DNA of 64,000 bases from JBGAHD01 sp044226395 (GTDB taxonomy: Bacteria; Pseudomonadota; Gammaproteobacteria; Xanthomonadales; Ahniellaceae): the NCBI GenBank assembly GCA_044226395.1, contig JBGAHD010000005.1:434001-498000 (forward strand), given 5' to 3'. This document shows positions 17,102-25,428 of the stretch, piece after piece. The notes beneath the pieces were generated by a model. The model was not told the origin of the DNA. It saw nothing but the letters and a program-made list of their open reading frames with translations, and ran no database searches. Each line of letters opens with the position of its first letter. Positions within the stretch are counted from its first letter, which is position 1. Both the position numbers and the translations under genes were made by a program.

Positions 17102-17641
17102 TCAGCTCATCCTAGACCGCCTCGCCAACAGCACCGTCGCCATCAGGCAAAGCATGAGAAGCACGAGCATCGCGCGGTTAGTCGCGGGCACTGGCGCAGG
17201 CGCAACACGTAGCGCCCCAGTCAGGATGGGAGGCGAGAGCACGTTGGGCGGGATCACCGAGCGAATCGTCACGCGGAGGTCGTATTGCCCTGCAGGCAAC
17301 GCCCCAATGGGAAACGTCACGGCTCTGACGATGGAATTGCAGAACGTGATGTCAGACGCGATATTCCCATCGATACGCAGTTCCAGGTCTTGCCCGGCCC
17401 TGAGCACGTCGACCTGATTTGGCAGATCCGCAATGCCCAGGCACGGTCCGGCGGAGAACGACACGGCAATAGTGTCGTTCGCGGTGGGCGCGACGGGAAC
17501 AAAGCGAAGATCTCGTGCGACGTAAAAGTCCGCCGCCAGAGCTGCGTTAGGAGAGATCGCTGCAATCAGGGCGAGCAGGATGAGTGCACCCGGAAGCGGT
17601 GAGGTCACTCGGTCCACCAGATACGTCTTCCAAGATTCCAT
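17102..17641 (-). CDS. Exported protein with C-terminal membrane anchor (paralogue of the 24.3-kb gene)
   Basis: A 179-residue protein of unknown function. A signal peptide ends near ISPNAALAA. The body begins DFYVARDLRFVPVAPTANDT and holds a CLGIADLPNQVDV segment, a short IDGNIASD segment and FPIGALPAGQYDL, so it is probably a small beta-sandwich. The end is PVPATNRAMLVLLMLCLMAT plus an Arg-rich tail: a Pro motif, one helix and basic residues, the layout of IPTL-CTERM-type sorting tails. The gene at 24289-24864 has the same order of motifs. I start at the ATG at 17641; a TTG at 17656 would add five residues. It is the first gene beyond xerC. Confidence 0.7.
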   Translation of the reverse strand: MESWKTYLVDRVTSPLPGALILLALIAAISPNAALAADFYVARDLRFVPVAPTANDTIAVSFSAGPCLGIADLPNQVDVLRAGQDLELRIDGNIASDITFCNSIVRAVTFPIGALPAGQYDLRVTIRSVIPPNVLSPPILTGALRVAPAPVPATNRAMLVLLMLCLMATVLLARRSRMS

Positions 17642-17702
17642 TTCGAGAACGCCCAAGTCTTCGACGATCGATCGTGACAGGCTGATCCGTAGCGTGGACA
17701 GC

Positions 17703-18059
17703 TCATGGGCGACCCCATTCGAGCTCTCGAATCACGGGCCGGCCCTGTTCCTCGCAGACGATCACCGTCACGGCCTCAATAAAATCTAGACCGCCGATGC
17801 TCACATAAGCCCATCCGAGATCATGGCGCCTCTTGCCTGGCCACTCCGTCATGGTGCACGGCAACGACACTTCCGTTGGAGGCCCGTCACCATAGGCCAC
17901 CATCTCCTCATAGTTCTTCCGAATCCGTTCCGGCGTTGCCGCGGACCTGAACCCATCGCAGAGCATCGAATGGGCAGATTGGAAGTCACCCGCCACCAAG
18001 GCTTGGGCAAAGGCAAATGCCAGTTTTCCATGCGCGGAGTCAGCATCGGATTCGACCAT
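17703..18059 (-). CDS. Hypothetical small soluble protein
   Basis: A 118-residue protein beginning MVESDADSAHGKLAFAFAQA at an ATG. Not recognised with confidence. The pattern, a helix (FAFAQALVAGDFQSAHSML) followed by alternating strands up to PVIRELEWGRP, recalls the NTF2-like/SnoaL fold that also occurs among small immunity proteins, but this is only a shape impression. No signal peptide or membrane segment is present. It lies in the accessory block between an exported protein and a RES-domain gene, on the same strand as both. Confidence 0.55.
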   Translation of the reverse strand: MVESDADSAHGKLAFAFAQALVAGDFQSAHSMLCDGFRSAATPERIRKNYEEMVAYGDGPPTEVSLPCTMTEWPGKRRHDLGWAYVSIGGLDFIEAVTVIVCEEQGRPVIRELEWGRP

Positions 18060-18145
18060 GGTGAGTCTCCCCTCTACTCATGCTTGCACTGTTGAACCGA
18101 GGTCTCTTGGGTTCGCGCTTTGATTGTCAGCTTGCACGCGATTGC

Positions 18146-18781
18146 TTACGTCTTTAAATACCCCAACCGCGCCGCGCAAGCATCAATCACATCCGTAAGA
18201 ATCGGATCATCCAGCGCCCGATTGAATGATGGCGACTGCGGCAGCGCATCGCTCGCTCGCTCATTGAGCACCATGGCCTTTGCGCCAGGGTGCATCGATG
18301 ACAAGTAGAGAAACCCATCGAAGCCATACGCTTCGTGCAGCGCAACCGCCCAACGCCGCGTGCGATCGCGCGGGCCGGAGTGGATGGCAAGCGAGGCGCC
18401 CATGCGCGTGGTGAATTCCCCCGTGAGATCGAGCAGTCGCACGGCACGCACGAGTTCGAAGATAACGAGGAAGGGATCGCGCCTGACGCGATCGATCGCT
18501 CGCGAATGCTGGAAGACTTCCGCGAGGCACGTCATGCCCAACGGCGCGCAGTACAGCACCGCTCGCGACTGACGATGCGGTTGGCCCTGCTTGTCCGCCA
18601 GGTGATGATCGAAACGCGCCAGTCGCGATGGACCCCAATCGCGAAACGTATTCCATGCCGCGGGATGATCGCCACCAGCAAAGTAGACTCGCGCGAGCGA
18701 CGTGCCCGGATTCACGACGTGGATTGGCGGATCGAGCCGGCGAAGTTGCGCGCGGCTCGGCGGATCAGGCAGCTTCGCCAC
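18146..18781 (-). CDS. RES-domain toxin of a RES/Xre toxin-antitoxin pair
   Basis: A 211-residue RES-domain protein. RES toxins fold like ADP-ribosyltransferases and deplete NAD+ by hydrolysis or phosphorolysis, halting growth. Features of the domain are Arg31 in LARVYF, a W-NxFRDWGPSRLARF segment, the central YCAPLGMTCLAEVFQ with Glu88, and YGFDGFLYLSSMHPG with the serine pair at 160-161. The start is a GTG at 18781 that lies inside the end of the upstream gene (17-base overlap), the usual tight antitoxin-toxin arrangement. The domain call is good; toxicity is inferred from the family. Confidence 0.8.
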   Translation of the reverse strand: MAKLPDPPSRAQLRRLDPPIHVVNPGTSLARVYFAGGDHPAAWNTFRDWGPSRLARFDHHLADKQGQPHRQSRAVLYCAPLGMTCLAEVFQHSRAIDRVRRDPFLVIFELVRAVRLLDLTGEFTTRMGASLAIHSGPRDRTRRWAVALHEAYGFDGFLYLSSMHPGAKAMVLNERASDALPQSPSFNRALDDPILTDVIDACAARLGYLKT

Positions 18782-19388
18782 TGCCCAAGGCCTGCGCCAG
18801 CGGAATCACTCGATCCGCGTCGCCCGTGGCGAGCAGGTACTCGCGCGGGGCGCGGGGCCTGCCGCTCGTATCCTGCAGTTCCGACGAGGGCGTGGCCAAC
18901 CACGACAGCACTTCGAGCGGCCGGACGTCCTCGGACACCGCCGGAAGCACGCGACGCAACCCCGGCAGTTCGGCGCCGTCTTCGAAGAACATGGCCGGCA
19001 CACGCAGTTCACCCGCGTCATCAAGCGCCATCAAGGTGCGTTCCTTGAGGCGTTGACGAATGCGCGAAGGATGAACGCCCAACATGTCGGCCACGGACTG
19101 CGTGGTATAGGCGTCACGGTAGATTAGAAACCACGCATGCAAAGCCCCTTGTCGCGCGTGCTCGGCGTCACGCGCGGTATCGGCATTGGGCGCCAAGCCC
19201 ACGCGACGCAAGGCATCGAACTCGCCCGTCGTGAGCGCGCGCTCCGGCGACAACGTGGCCTGCTGACGGAACGCACTCGGTCGACGCGCGAACTGCTGAA
19301 AGGCCGACTCGATGTATTCCCGGTCATTCACCGGCGCCGACGAACCTTCCGCCACGCGGCCAACCAGGTCATTCAACGGGTTGCTCAT
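18765..19388 (-). CDS. Xre/MbcA/ParS-type antitoxin of the RES pair
   Basis: A 207-residue protein immediately upstream of and overlapping the RES gene. A helix-turn-helix is visible in TTQSVADMLGVHPSRIRQRL, and the C-terminal part (PLEVLSWLATPSSEL, then PREYLLATGDADRVIPLAQA) matches the toxin-binding domain of Xre/MbcA/ParS antitoxins, which end in a W-L-x-x-P and L-x-x-G-x-x-x-x-V pattern and insert their C-terminus into the RES active site. It is longer than the usual about 130-150 residues, with an N-terminal extension of about 80. Such antitoxins usually autorepress their operon. It starts at an ATG at 19388. Confidence 0.75.
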   Translation of the reverse strand: MSNPLNDLVGRVAEGSSAPVNDREYIESAFQQFARRPSAFRQQATLSPERALTTGEFDALRRVGLAPNADTARDAEHARQGALHAWFLIYRDAYTTQSVADMLGVHPSRIRQRLKERTLMALDDAGELRVPAMFFEDGAELPGLRRVLPAVSEDVRPLEVLSWLATPSSELQDTSGRPRAPREYLLATGDADRVIPLAQALGSGEAA

Positions 19389-19639
19389 GGCGACCTCTCG
19401 TTGATTAGCGGTGTTAGGTGGCGAGAGTATACGCCGCGGATAGGGACAGCGCTAGCGCGGCGGCGATTGTCGGATTCGCGGCAGGAGCGGCAAGGCTCGC
19501 CTAAAAGACAAGCCGAATCAGCCTCTTATGGGAAGAGCCTTGGTCAGAGTTCAAGCATGGTGAATGACGCCGAAGGATCGACGCTCGGTCCGCGCGGCTG
19601 GAACTTGGTGGGTGTCCCGATTCACCCACGTGTCGTTGC

Positions 19640-19885
19640 CTACACCAGCTCAACCAAGAGTGTGGCCAGCAGCGCCAGCGCCCCGCCCACCGCCACAATC
19701 ACGATCATCCGCGCGGATGGCTTTTGATAGTCGGGACTCTGTGGATTCGCGCGAGGGACCAGGGCGTGCAGCAGGCGACGAAGGAATGGTTCGTTGGAAT
19801 GGTCCGACCGCATGCGCCACCATGCCAAGGTCGAGACGGCGACGATCGCCCATATCAGCCACCAATACCTGAGAAGCAGTTCCAT
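19640..19885 (-). CDS. Small two-helix membrane protein
   Basis: An 81-residue protein starting at an ATG preceded by GGGGAA. It has one membrane helix near the N-terminus (RYWWLIWAIVAVSTLAWW), a basic loop with the motif HALVPRANPQSPDY, and a second helix at the C-terminus (MIVIVAVGGALALLATLLVE). No family recognised. The track frame extends to 20056, but only the part from 19885 looks like a coding sequence with its own ribosome site. It lies alone between the toxin-antitoxin pair and the dihydrofolate-reductase-like operon. Confidence 0.55.
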   Translation of the reverse strand: MELLLRYWWLIWAIVAVSTLAWWRMRSDHSNEPFLRRLLHALVPRANPQSPDYQKPSARMIVIVAVGGALALLATLLVELV

Positions 19886-20143
19886 GGTGAGGTTCCCCGC
19901 CAAGCAACCGCTTGGCCCTTGCTGGATCGCATTGCGGCGAAAAGCCGCTTTCCAGTGCTGCGACCCGATGGATAGTGGCGAGTCCGTGTAGCGGTTGAGG
20001 GCCAACTGGCGCTTTCTCAAGGCCTCGGCCGCTTTCCACCACAGGCGGCAAGGCACGAGTCGAGCCTAGTACCGAGCAGAGCATAGGACGAGTTCACTTC
20101 GAGACCGACTTGCGCTTCCGCCGTGCGAATCGGGCGCCAAGCG

Positions 20144-20725
20144 TCACGTGCTGGCGAGCAGGGCTGCCGCCATGGCGACCCGATGATCCTTTTGCCATGG
20201 CGCCCCGGCTGCCTTGCCCGCCCTCAGGAGCAGATCGTCGAAGGGGGGCCCGCGCCGAACCATCGCTGCTTTCTCGATCACCGAAGTTGCGTCATACCAG
20301 TACACGCGCCAGGCTCTTTCCTGCGCGGCATTGGCGATGGCTTGACGATAGACGACCCAATCGGCCACGCACATCGCGCGGTAGTTGGCGATTCGTTCCG
20401 CGATGGTGTCGGGCAAAGGCGGGCAATTTCGGAGTGCTACTCCTTCGATAGGTGTTGAAACGGTCTTGGCGAGTTCATCGAGACTGGCACGTGCCATGCG
20501 TTCGACGGAAAGTCGCACGCGTTTGACGAGCGCTGTTGCATCGGTCAAGGGAAGCTTCTGTGCTTCATGGTGATAGGGCATGGTGGGCAGTCCAGCCTCG
20601 ATCAGCTCAATGCGACGGCGATCGAGGAGTTCGCCCTCGGGCGTGATGGTGACGGCGATGGCCCAACCGGCGTGATCGACGATGCCGATGAAGGCGGATC
20701 GCGATCGCGGCCGAGGGGCATTCAC
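20144..20725 (-). CDS. Hypothetical protein coupled to the DHFR-like gene
   Basis: A 193-residue protein that starts with a GTG overlapping the stop of the upstream reductase-like gene (GTGA). It opens with AFIGIVDHAGWAIAVTITPE and then LLDRRRIELIEAGLPTMPYHHEAQ, and its middle is helical. I recall similar uncharacterised bacterial proteins but no named domain. The N-terminal strand-rich unit with IVDHAGWA looks like the start of an actin/RNase-H-like nuclease fold, but no complete set of acidic residues could be assigned. Tight coupling implies a shared function or at least shared control by the adjacent TetR protein. Confidence 0.6.
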   Translation of the reverse strand: MNAPRPRSRSAFIGIVDHAGWAIAVTITPEGELLDRRRIELIEAGLPTMPYHHEAQKLPLTDATALVKRVRLSVERMARASLDELAKTVSTPIEGVALRNCPPLPDTIAERIANYRAMCVADWVVYRQAIANAAQERAWRVYWYDATSVIEKAAMVRRGPPFDDLLLRAGKAAGAPWQKDHRVAMAAALLAST

Positions 20726-21303
20726 CGAACGACCTCGTGCCGCAGAGCGGTCATGCCGCTTTTGTAGGCTTTCACTTCCAGCAAGTGCAGCGCAACGTCC
20801 TTGCCGATGCCAGCAAAGAAGGGAATGCCCTCGCCAATCACGACAGGCAATAGCGAGACGCGCACTTCATCCACGAGGCCCAGCCGCAGACAATCGCCGC
20901 ACAGCGCGCCGCCGCCAGCGATCCAGATGTTGCGAAAGCGCGGCCGCAAGCGCTGCTCGAGAATCTCGCGCAGATCGCCGGATATAAACTCGACGGTCGG
21001 CGCGATCTTCGGCAGATCGCGCGTCGTCAGCACGAACGTCGGCTTGTCGCCGTAGGCCCAGCCGTGACCCGCGTTGACGAAACCCATCGCGGTTTCATAG
21101 GTTCTCGAGCCCATCACATAGCAGTCGATGGTCTTCAGGAACTCGACGATGGTGGCGGGTTCCAGGGTCTCGCCGCCCTCGAAGTGGTCTTTCGTCTCCA
21201 GCCAATCGACGCTGCCGTCCTTGCGCGCGATGAAGCCGTCGAGGCTGGCCGCCATGTGTACCGTAACCGTCGACGCGCGCATGGGCTTTTCCCTGGTCGG
21301 CAT
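20722..21303 (-). CDS. Dihydrofolate reductase-like (RibD C-terminal domain) protein
   Basis: A 193-residue oxidoreductase of the RibD_C/DHFR-like fold. Family features are the N-terminal strand and turn MAASLDGFIARKDGSVDWL, then CYVMGSRTYETA for the nucleotide-binding region, IWIAGGGALCGDCL and DEVRVSLLPVVIGEGIPFF. These proteins bind NADPH; most small accessory members have no proven substrate. It may start at the ATG at 21303 or at the ATG at 21282 (MRASTVTVHMA). It is the first gene of a two-gene operon, divergent from tetR across a perfect palindrome, which strongly suggests repression by that TetR protein. Confidence 0.85.
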   Translation of the reverse strand: MPTREKPMRASTVTVHMAASLDGFIARKDGSVDWLETKDHFEGGETLEPATIVEFLKTIDCYVMGSRTYETAMGFVNAGHGWAYGDKPTFVLTTRDLPKIAPTVEFISGDLREILEQRLRPRFRNIWIAGGGALCGDCLRLGLVDEVRVSLLPVVIGEGIPFFAGIGKDVALHLLEVKAYKSGMTALRHEVVR

Positions 21304-21324
21304 GACAAGCCGGGTGTCGCCACG

Positions 21325-21348
21325 TAAACTAAATCAGCGTTTAGTTTA
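21325..21348. promoter_or_regulatory. Palindromic operator for the TetR-family regulator
   Basis: TAAACTAAA-TCAGCG-TTTAGTTTA is a perfect 9-bp inverted repeat with a six-base centre, A/T-rich in a G/C-rich background. It lies 14 bases before the tetR start and 21 bases before the ATG of the divergent reductase-like gene, so bound repressor would cover both promoters. Confidence 0.8.
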
Positions 21349-21362
21349 GTTCAAGGCACGGC

Positions 21363-21968
21363 ATGAGAACCCGCCGCAAGAAGGTGCCCGACAAAGCCGT
21401 CTTCGACGCCATGGTGCGCGTGATGATGCGCGCCGGCCCCGACGAGCTGACCTTGTCCGCCATCGCCGCCGAAGCCGGGCTGACCGCGGGCGCCTTGGTG
21501 CAGCGCTTTGGCTCCAAGCGCGAACTCATGCTGGCGCATGCGCGGTACGCGGCCAATACCGGTGACATCGGCCTGCAGTCCGCTTCGCCGCAACCCAAGT
21601 CCGCGCTGGCGGCCCTTCGACAAACGGCCGAGCCCTTCGCGCAATTCGCCACCTCGCCCAAAGCCGCGCTCCGCAACCTCGCCTATCTTCAGCGCGATCT
21701 CGCCGACTCCGCGCTGCGCAAGAACCTGCTCAAGCTCAACCTCATGGCGCGCGAGCACTATGAGCAGTTGGCCAAGGTCGCCATCGCGGCCGGAGAGCTT
21801 CACGCAGACACCGATCCCGCCGACTTGGCTCGAACAATCGAGACCACACTGATTGGATCGGTGGTGACCTGGACGATCTATCGCGCGGGGAAAGCCGAGG
21901 CGTGGATTCGGCGAGATCTCGAGGGTGTGCTGGGCCCGCATCTGTCCAAACGCAAGGGACGGCACTGA
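21363..21968 (+). CDS. TetR-family transcriptional regulator
   Basis: A 201-residue repressor. The N-terminal DNA-binding domain contains LTLSAIAAEAGLTAGALVQR and FGSKRELMLAHARY, the helix-turn-helix of TetR proteins (about residues 28-58). The C-terminal ligand-binding part is helical, with LNLMAREHYEQLAKVAIAAG and a late TLIGSVVTWTIYRAG segment. The ligand cannot be told. It is divergent from the reductase-like operon, and the perfect palindrome between them is the probable operator, also giving autoregulation. Confidence 0.92.
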   Translation: MRTRRKKVPDKAVFDAMVRVMMRAGPDELTLSAIAAEAGLTAGALVQRFGSKRELMLAHARYAANTGDIGLQSASPQPKSALAALRQTAEPFAQFATSPKAALRNLAYLQRDLADSALRKNLLKLNLMAREHYEQLAKVAIAAGELHADTDPADLARTIETTLIGSVVTWTIYRAGKAEAWIRRDLEGVLGPHLSKRKGRH

Positions 21969-22271
21969 CCCAAACTGTCGGGCTGTGGCTAACCAGTACC
22001 TTGAGCAAGATGGCCGACGTCGCGACGATCGAGTCGACATGTTCACGAGTCGATCACCTTGCGCGTCCAGATGGACTTCGGGGACTAGTCCTCTAAGCAC
22101 AGCACACCCGGCGCCCATCAAAGCGACTTCGCAGTCCCTAACTCGGCCCTTCCGCCATCGACCGAGGTATCAAATCCAGAAAAGCCACGTCATTCACGGG
22201 TTCTGAGGCGCCAGGCCGGACCAATCGCCGCACAGTGCGCGGGCCTTCCGCTTCCACTTCGGGACCCGCCC
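21969..22271. other. Non-coding stretch between tetR and the S41 peptidase gene
   Basis: About 300 bases with no supportable gene. It ends with the upstream region of the S41 peptidase; no clear promoter, hairpin or repeat was noticed. Confidence 0.5.
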
Positions 22272-24254
22272 ATGCGCCTTCGACTCGTTGTCATGATCGC
22301 CTCTGTCTTCCTCACCACGGTGCTGGCGAGCCCAGCTCGGGCCGACGCCACGCCTCCCCAGATCGACGCGCGGCTCTACCAGCCGACCGTCTTGTCTCCA
22401 GCCGATGCGCAGGCCGATGTCGCGTTGTTGCGTCGCGCGCTGGAGATCATTCACCCCGGTCTGTACCGCTATCAAAGCAAGGCAACGATTGATCAAGCGT
22501 TGACCAAACTCGAGCAAGCGGCGAAGTCGCCGATTGAACTGCTGGCGTTTCATCGCGAGATCGCGATCTTGCTGGCCACGATTCATTGCGATCACACCAA
22601 GGCGGAGCTGCCCGCGGCGATCGAGACATTCCGCACGCAACACGCTACGCACCTGCCCTTGCGCTTTCAACTGATCGAAGGCCGCATGATCGTGACCGCG
22701 AATGACGGCCAAGCGGGCGCGCCACCCGTGGGCAGCGAACTGCTGCGCATCAACGGCATGCCCGTGCCGAAGGTGCTGCTGACGTTGGCGACGACCGTGG
22801 CGTACGACGGCGATACCGATCAGGCCATCGCCGCAAAACTGCCCGATGACAGCGATCTGATGGGCGATGATTTCAACGAGAACTATCCGTCGTTCTTTGA
22901 CTATCCCGAGCAATGGACGATCACGTGGAAACCGATTGGGGCGCGCGAGCCAACCACGTCGACTTTGGTGCCGATCAACTTTCAACAGTGGACGACGCTG
23001 CCATCACCCGGTGGTCGCTATCGCGATGAGTTCTACAAGAGCATCACCTGGCGCCTGGCCGAAAAGGTGGCGCGCTTGAAGATCGACACCTTCGTCAACT
23101 ACCGCAATCCCGTGCAGCCCACGGCTTTCTTGGCCGGCTTCTTTCGCGCGATGAAGATCGCCGGCACCGAGCACTTGATCCTGGATCTTCGCAACAACGG
23201 CGGCGGTTCCGAAGATGTCTCTGTCGCGCTGGGTCGCTACTTCTTCGACCAGCCATTCACTTGGTCAAAGCCCGTGCGCTACAAGAACATTCGCTACGGC
23301 GATCTGCCGAACCACATCGACAGCTGGGGCGATCGCGATGCCTTGTTCAACGCGCCCGAAGACGCCTTCATCAAAACCGGCGATGGCTGGCACGACCGCC
23401 GTCCTGACGCCAGCGCGGACGAACGAGACGATGACATTAGCTCCATCCCGCACATGCCCGCGCTGGGCGATCACTTCGCAGGTAAGCTCACGATTCTGAG
23501 CAGCGCCGCCAACGGCTCCGGCGCCACACGCACCATCGCACAGCTGAAGGAACGTCGCGGCGCGATCATCGTCGGCGAAGACACTTCGGGCAGCGCCGAA
23601 GGCCCCACCGCCGGCCACATCTTCCTGGTCACTTTGCCCAAGAGCGGAATCAAGGTGCGCGTGTCCAACGCCTGGAACCGCACCAACATTGACCACTTTG
23701 AACCGCGCCGAGGCGTGGCCGCCGATCGCTTGGTCCTGCCGACGCTGGCGGATTTCCACAGTGGCCGCGACGCGGCACTCGAGATCGCGCAAACCATGCC
23801 GCCACGGCCCAGTGATCCGCAAGCAACCATGCTAAGCGCGATCGCAGGAAAGTGGAGCGGCACGCTGGACTATCGCGACTATGGCAACGATGAACGCGTC
23901 GTGCTGCCGACGAAGCTCGAGGTCACGGGCAACACGTTGTCGTGGGAGTTTGATGATGGTCCGGGGAAAACGATTCACTCACGCGAATCGTGGACCGTGT
24001 CCAATGATGGCCGGACGCTGGTCATGGCTGAGGGGAAGGCTCGGGACGAACGGCGGATCGTCCAGTTCGATGCTGACGCCAACGGTCGCATCACGCTCGT
24101 TGCCGATGGCATGGCCGAGGAGAATGGGAAGGCGGTGATCTCACGCCTCGTGTTGACCCGCCTAGGCAACGGGCTGCGCGTGACGACAGTGACGCGGCGA
24201 GCGGGGGAATTGTTCTTGATGCGGCATAGTTACGAGCTGCGACAAGGCGAGTGA
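22272..24254 (+). CDS. Exported S41 family peptidase
   Basis: A 660-residue protein with a signal peptide (MRLRLVVMIASVFLTTVLAS, cleavage near ARA). The N-terminal about 250 residues are helical then strand-rich, including a degenerate PDZ-like part (GSELLRINGMPVPKVL). The protease core contains LILDLRNNGGGSEDV, the nucleophile region SSAANGSGATRTIAQL with Ser about 416, and GEDTSGSAEG; this order is that of tricorn-like/C-terminal processing S41 enzymes, though the usual Lys after the serine is not obvious. The last about 130 residues form an extra beta-rich domain (LSAIAGKWSGTLDYRDYG) resembling a lipocalin-like barrel. It differs from the CtpA-like protein at 1-2 kb. It is a single gene within the accessory block. 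Confidence 0.82.
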   Translation: MRLRLVVMIASVFLTTVLASPARADATPPQIDARLYQPTVLSPADAQADVALLRRALEIIHPGLYRYQSKATIDQALTKLEQAAKSPIELLAFHREIAILLATIHCDHTKAELPAAIETFRTQHATHLPLRFQLIEGRMIVTANDGQAGAPPVGSELLRINGMPVPKVLLTLATTVAYDGDTDQAIAAKLPDDSDLMGDDFNENYPSFFDYPEQWTITWKPIGAREPTTSTLVPINFQQWTTLPSPGGRYRDEFYKSITWRLAEKVARLKIDTFVNYRNPVQPTAFLAGFFRAMKIAGTEHLILDLRNNGGGSEDVSVALGRYFFDQPFTWSKPVRYKNIRYGDLPNHIDSWGDRDALFNAPEDAFIKTGDGWHDRRPDASADERDDDISSIPHMPALGDHFAGKLTILSSAANGSGATRTIAQLKERRGAIIVGEDTSGSAEGPTAGHIFLVTLPKSGIKVRVSNAWNRTNIDHFEPRRGVAADRLVLPTLADFHSGRDAALEIAQTMPPRPSDPQATMLSAIAGKWSGTLDYRDYGNDERVVLPTKLEVTGNTLSWEFDDGPGKTIHSRESWTVSNDGRTLVMAEGKARDERRIVQFDADANGRITLVADGMAEENGKAVISRLVLTRLGNGLRVTTVTRRAGELFLMRHSYELRQGE

Positions 24255-24288
24255 TTCGATACAAGTCAACATCGCCTCAACTCCGCGA

Positions 24289-24864
24289 TCACCGGCGATC
24301 ACATCGACGACGACGATGGATGGTCGCTGCGAAGCCGAGCGCAAGGATGAGCGCGCTCAACGCGACGACGGCAGTCGTACCGAGCGCCGGCACGCTCGGC
24401 GCCGAGACCTGAATCGAGGTGGAGGCTTCGACCGTGATCGCATGGGGCGGAAAGAACTCACGCACTTGAAAGTTCACCGTGTATCGACCCGCCGGCAGTC
24501 GGCCGATGGGGAAGGTGAAGGTTCCCGGACGAAAGTTGCATGCCGCGTTGTCGAGGGCGATATGACCATCGACGAGAAGATCGACCACGGAACCGGTCAT
24601 CGTCACGTCGATCTCGCTCGGCGAATCGGAGATACCCAGACATTGCCCAACCGAGACAAGCGCGCTTAGCGAGTCGTCCGAACTTGCAGACAGTGGAACA
24701 ACACGGAGATCCCTCGCGACGAAGGCGCTGCCTGCGGCCGCCTGACGAAATGGGACAAAGGCAAGCACGAGAAGCAGCAACGCCTTCAGTAGCGCTCCGC
24801 TCTTGGAGCGCCGTGAGTCATCGCCGCCAGGGGTCGGGAATATGCTCAACTTGGAAGCCACCAC
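24289..24864 (-). CDS. Exported protein with C-terminal membrane anchor (paralogue of the 17.1-kb gene)
   Basis: A 191-residue protein that shares its layout with the gene at 17102-17641: a signal peptide with core LLKALLLLVLAFVPF, mature start FVARDLRVVPLSASSDDS, then CLGISDSPSEIDV, VDGHIALD and FPIGRLPAGRYTV. The tail is VPALGTTAVVALSALILALG followed by a run of arginines, resembling IPTL-CTERM-type sorting tails (Pro-containing motif, helix, basic end). The start is a GTG at 24864. Function unknown; a surface-anchored or processed envelope protein is likely. It is convergent with the S41 peptidase gene. Confidence 0.7.
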   Translation of the reverse strand: MVASKLSIFPTPGGDDSRRSKSGALLKALLLLVLAFVPFRQAAAGSAFVARDLRVVPLSASSDDSLSALVSVGQCLGISDSPSEIDVTMTGSVVDLLVDGHIALDNAACNFRPGTFTFPIGRLPAGRYTVNFQVREFFPPHAITVEASTSIQVSAPSVPALGTTAVVALSALILALGFAATIHRRRRCDRR

Positions 24865-24874
24865 CTGTAGTCGC

Positions 24875-24886
24875 TACAACATTGTA
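24875..24886. promoter_or_regulatory. Small palindrome between divergent genes
   Basis: TACAA-CA-TTGTA is a short perfect inverted repeat in an A/T-rich patch between the exported-protein gene (leftward) and the hypothetical gene (rightward). It could be a promoter element or operator. At this length chance is possible. Confidence 0.3.
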
Positions 24887-24929
24887 TGCAGTTCAATCTG
24901 TACATTGTGGGTAGATCAACCTGGCCTCA

Positions 24930-25388
24930 ATGAGAAAATCCGCCTTGCGCAAGACGCCCTTCGCAATACGCACCCAACAATGGATGACCGAGTTCGGCCT
25001 TCAGGGCACGCTCGTGGAGAAGCTCGAAGAGGCCAGCCAGCCCTTCGGCAACTCCGTCATGACGTATTCGTTCCCGCCGCTACTGCTGCAGTTCGTTTTG
25101 GATCGAGGGTACGAGAGCCTGGAGTTCGCGCACGAAGGCGAACGCCATCACTTCATGAACGCGTGGATATTGCAGGTGTTGTTTGGCGAGAAGTCGTTAG
25201 ATGAAGTGCTCGCCGGGAACATCGAGCACGGCATCGCCCAACACTTGAAGATCTTCTCGCGACACTGGCCGGCCTTGGTTCAAGCGTTCTCGGCCGAGAA
25301 CGCCGGGAACACGGTCCAGGCGCTGGATCAGATCGAACGACAGTACATGCGCCGCTTTTCTTCTCCGGCGAAGACGCCGGCGAGTTGA
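24930..25388 (+). CDS. Hypothetical soluble protein
   Basis: A 152-residue protein beginning MRKSALRKTPFAIRTQQWMT at an ATG; unrecognised. It is mostly helical, with a central YSFPPLLLQFVLDRGYESLE and a repeated aromatic/His pattern (HEGERHHFMNAWILQVLFGE, then HLKIFSRHWPALVQAF). No signal peptide or membrane segment. Its codons are less G/C-biased than those of the surrounding core genes. It is the last gene of the accessory block, convergent with DUF484. Confidence 0.55.
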   Translation: MRKSALRKTPFAIRTQQWMTEFGLQGTLVEKLEEASQPFGNSVMTYSFPPLLLQFVLDRGYESLEFAHEGERHHFMNAWILQVLFGEKSLDEVLAGNIEHGIAQHLKIFSRHWPALVQAFSAENAGNTVQALDQIERQYMRRFSSPAKTPAS

Positions 25389-25428
25389 ATTGGGACTTTG
25401 ATCAGCGCCCTCAAAGACAAGCGGAACC

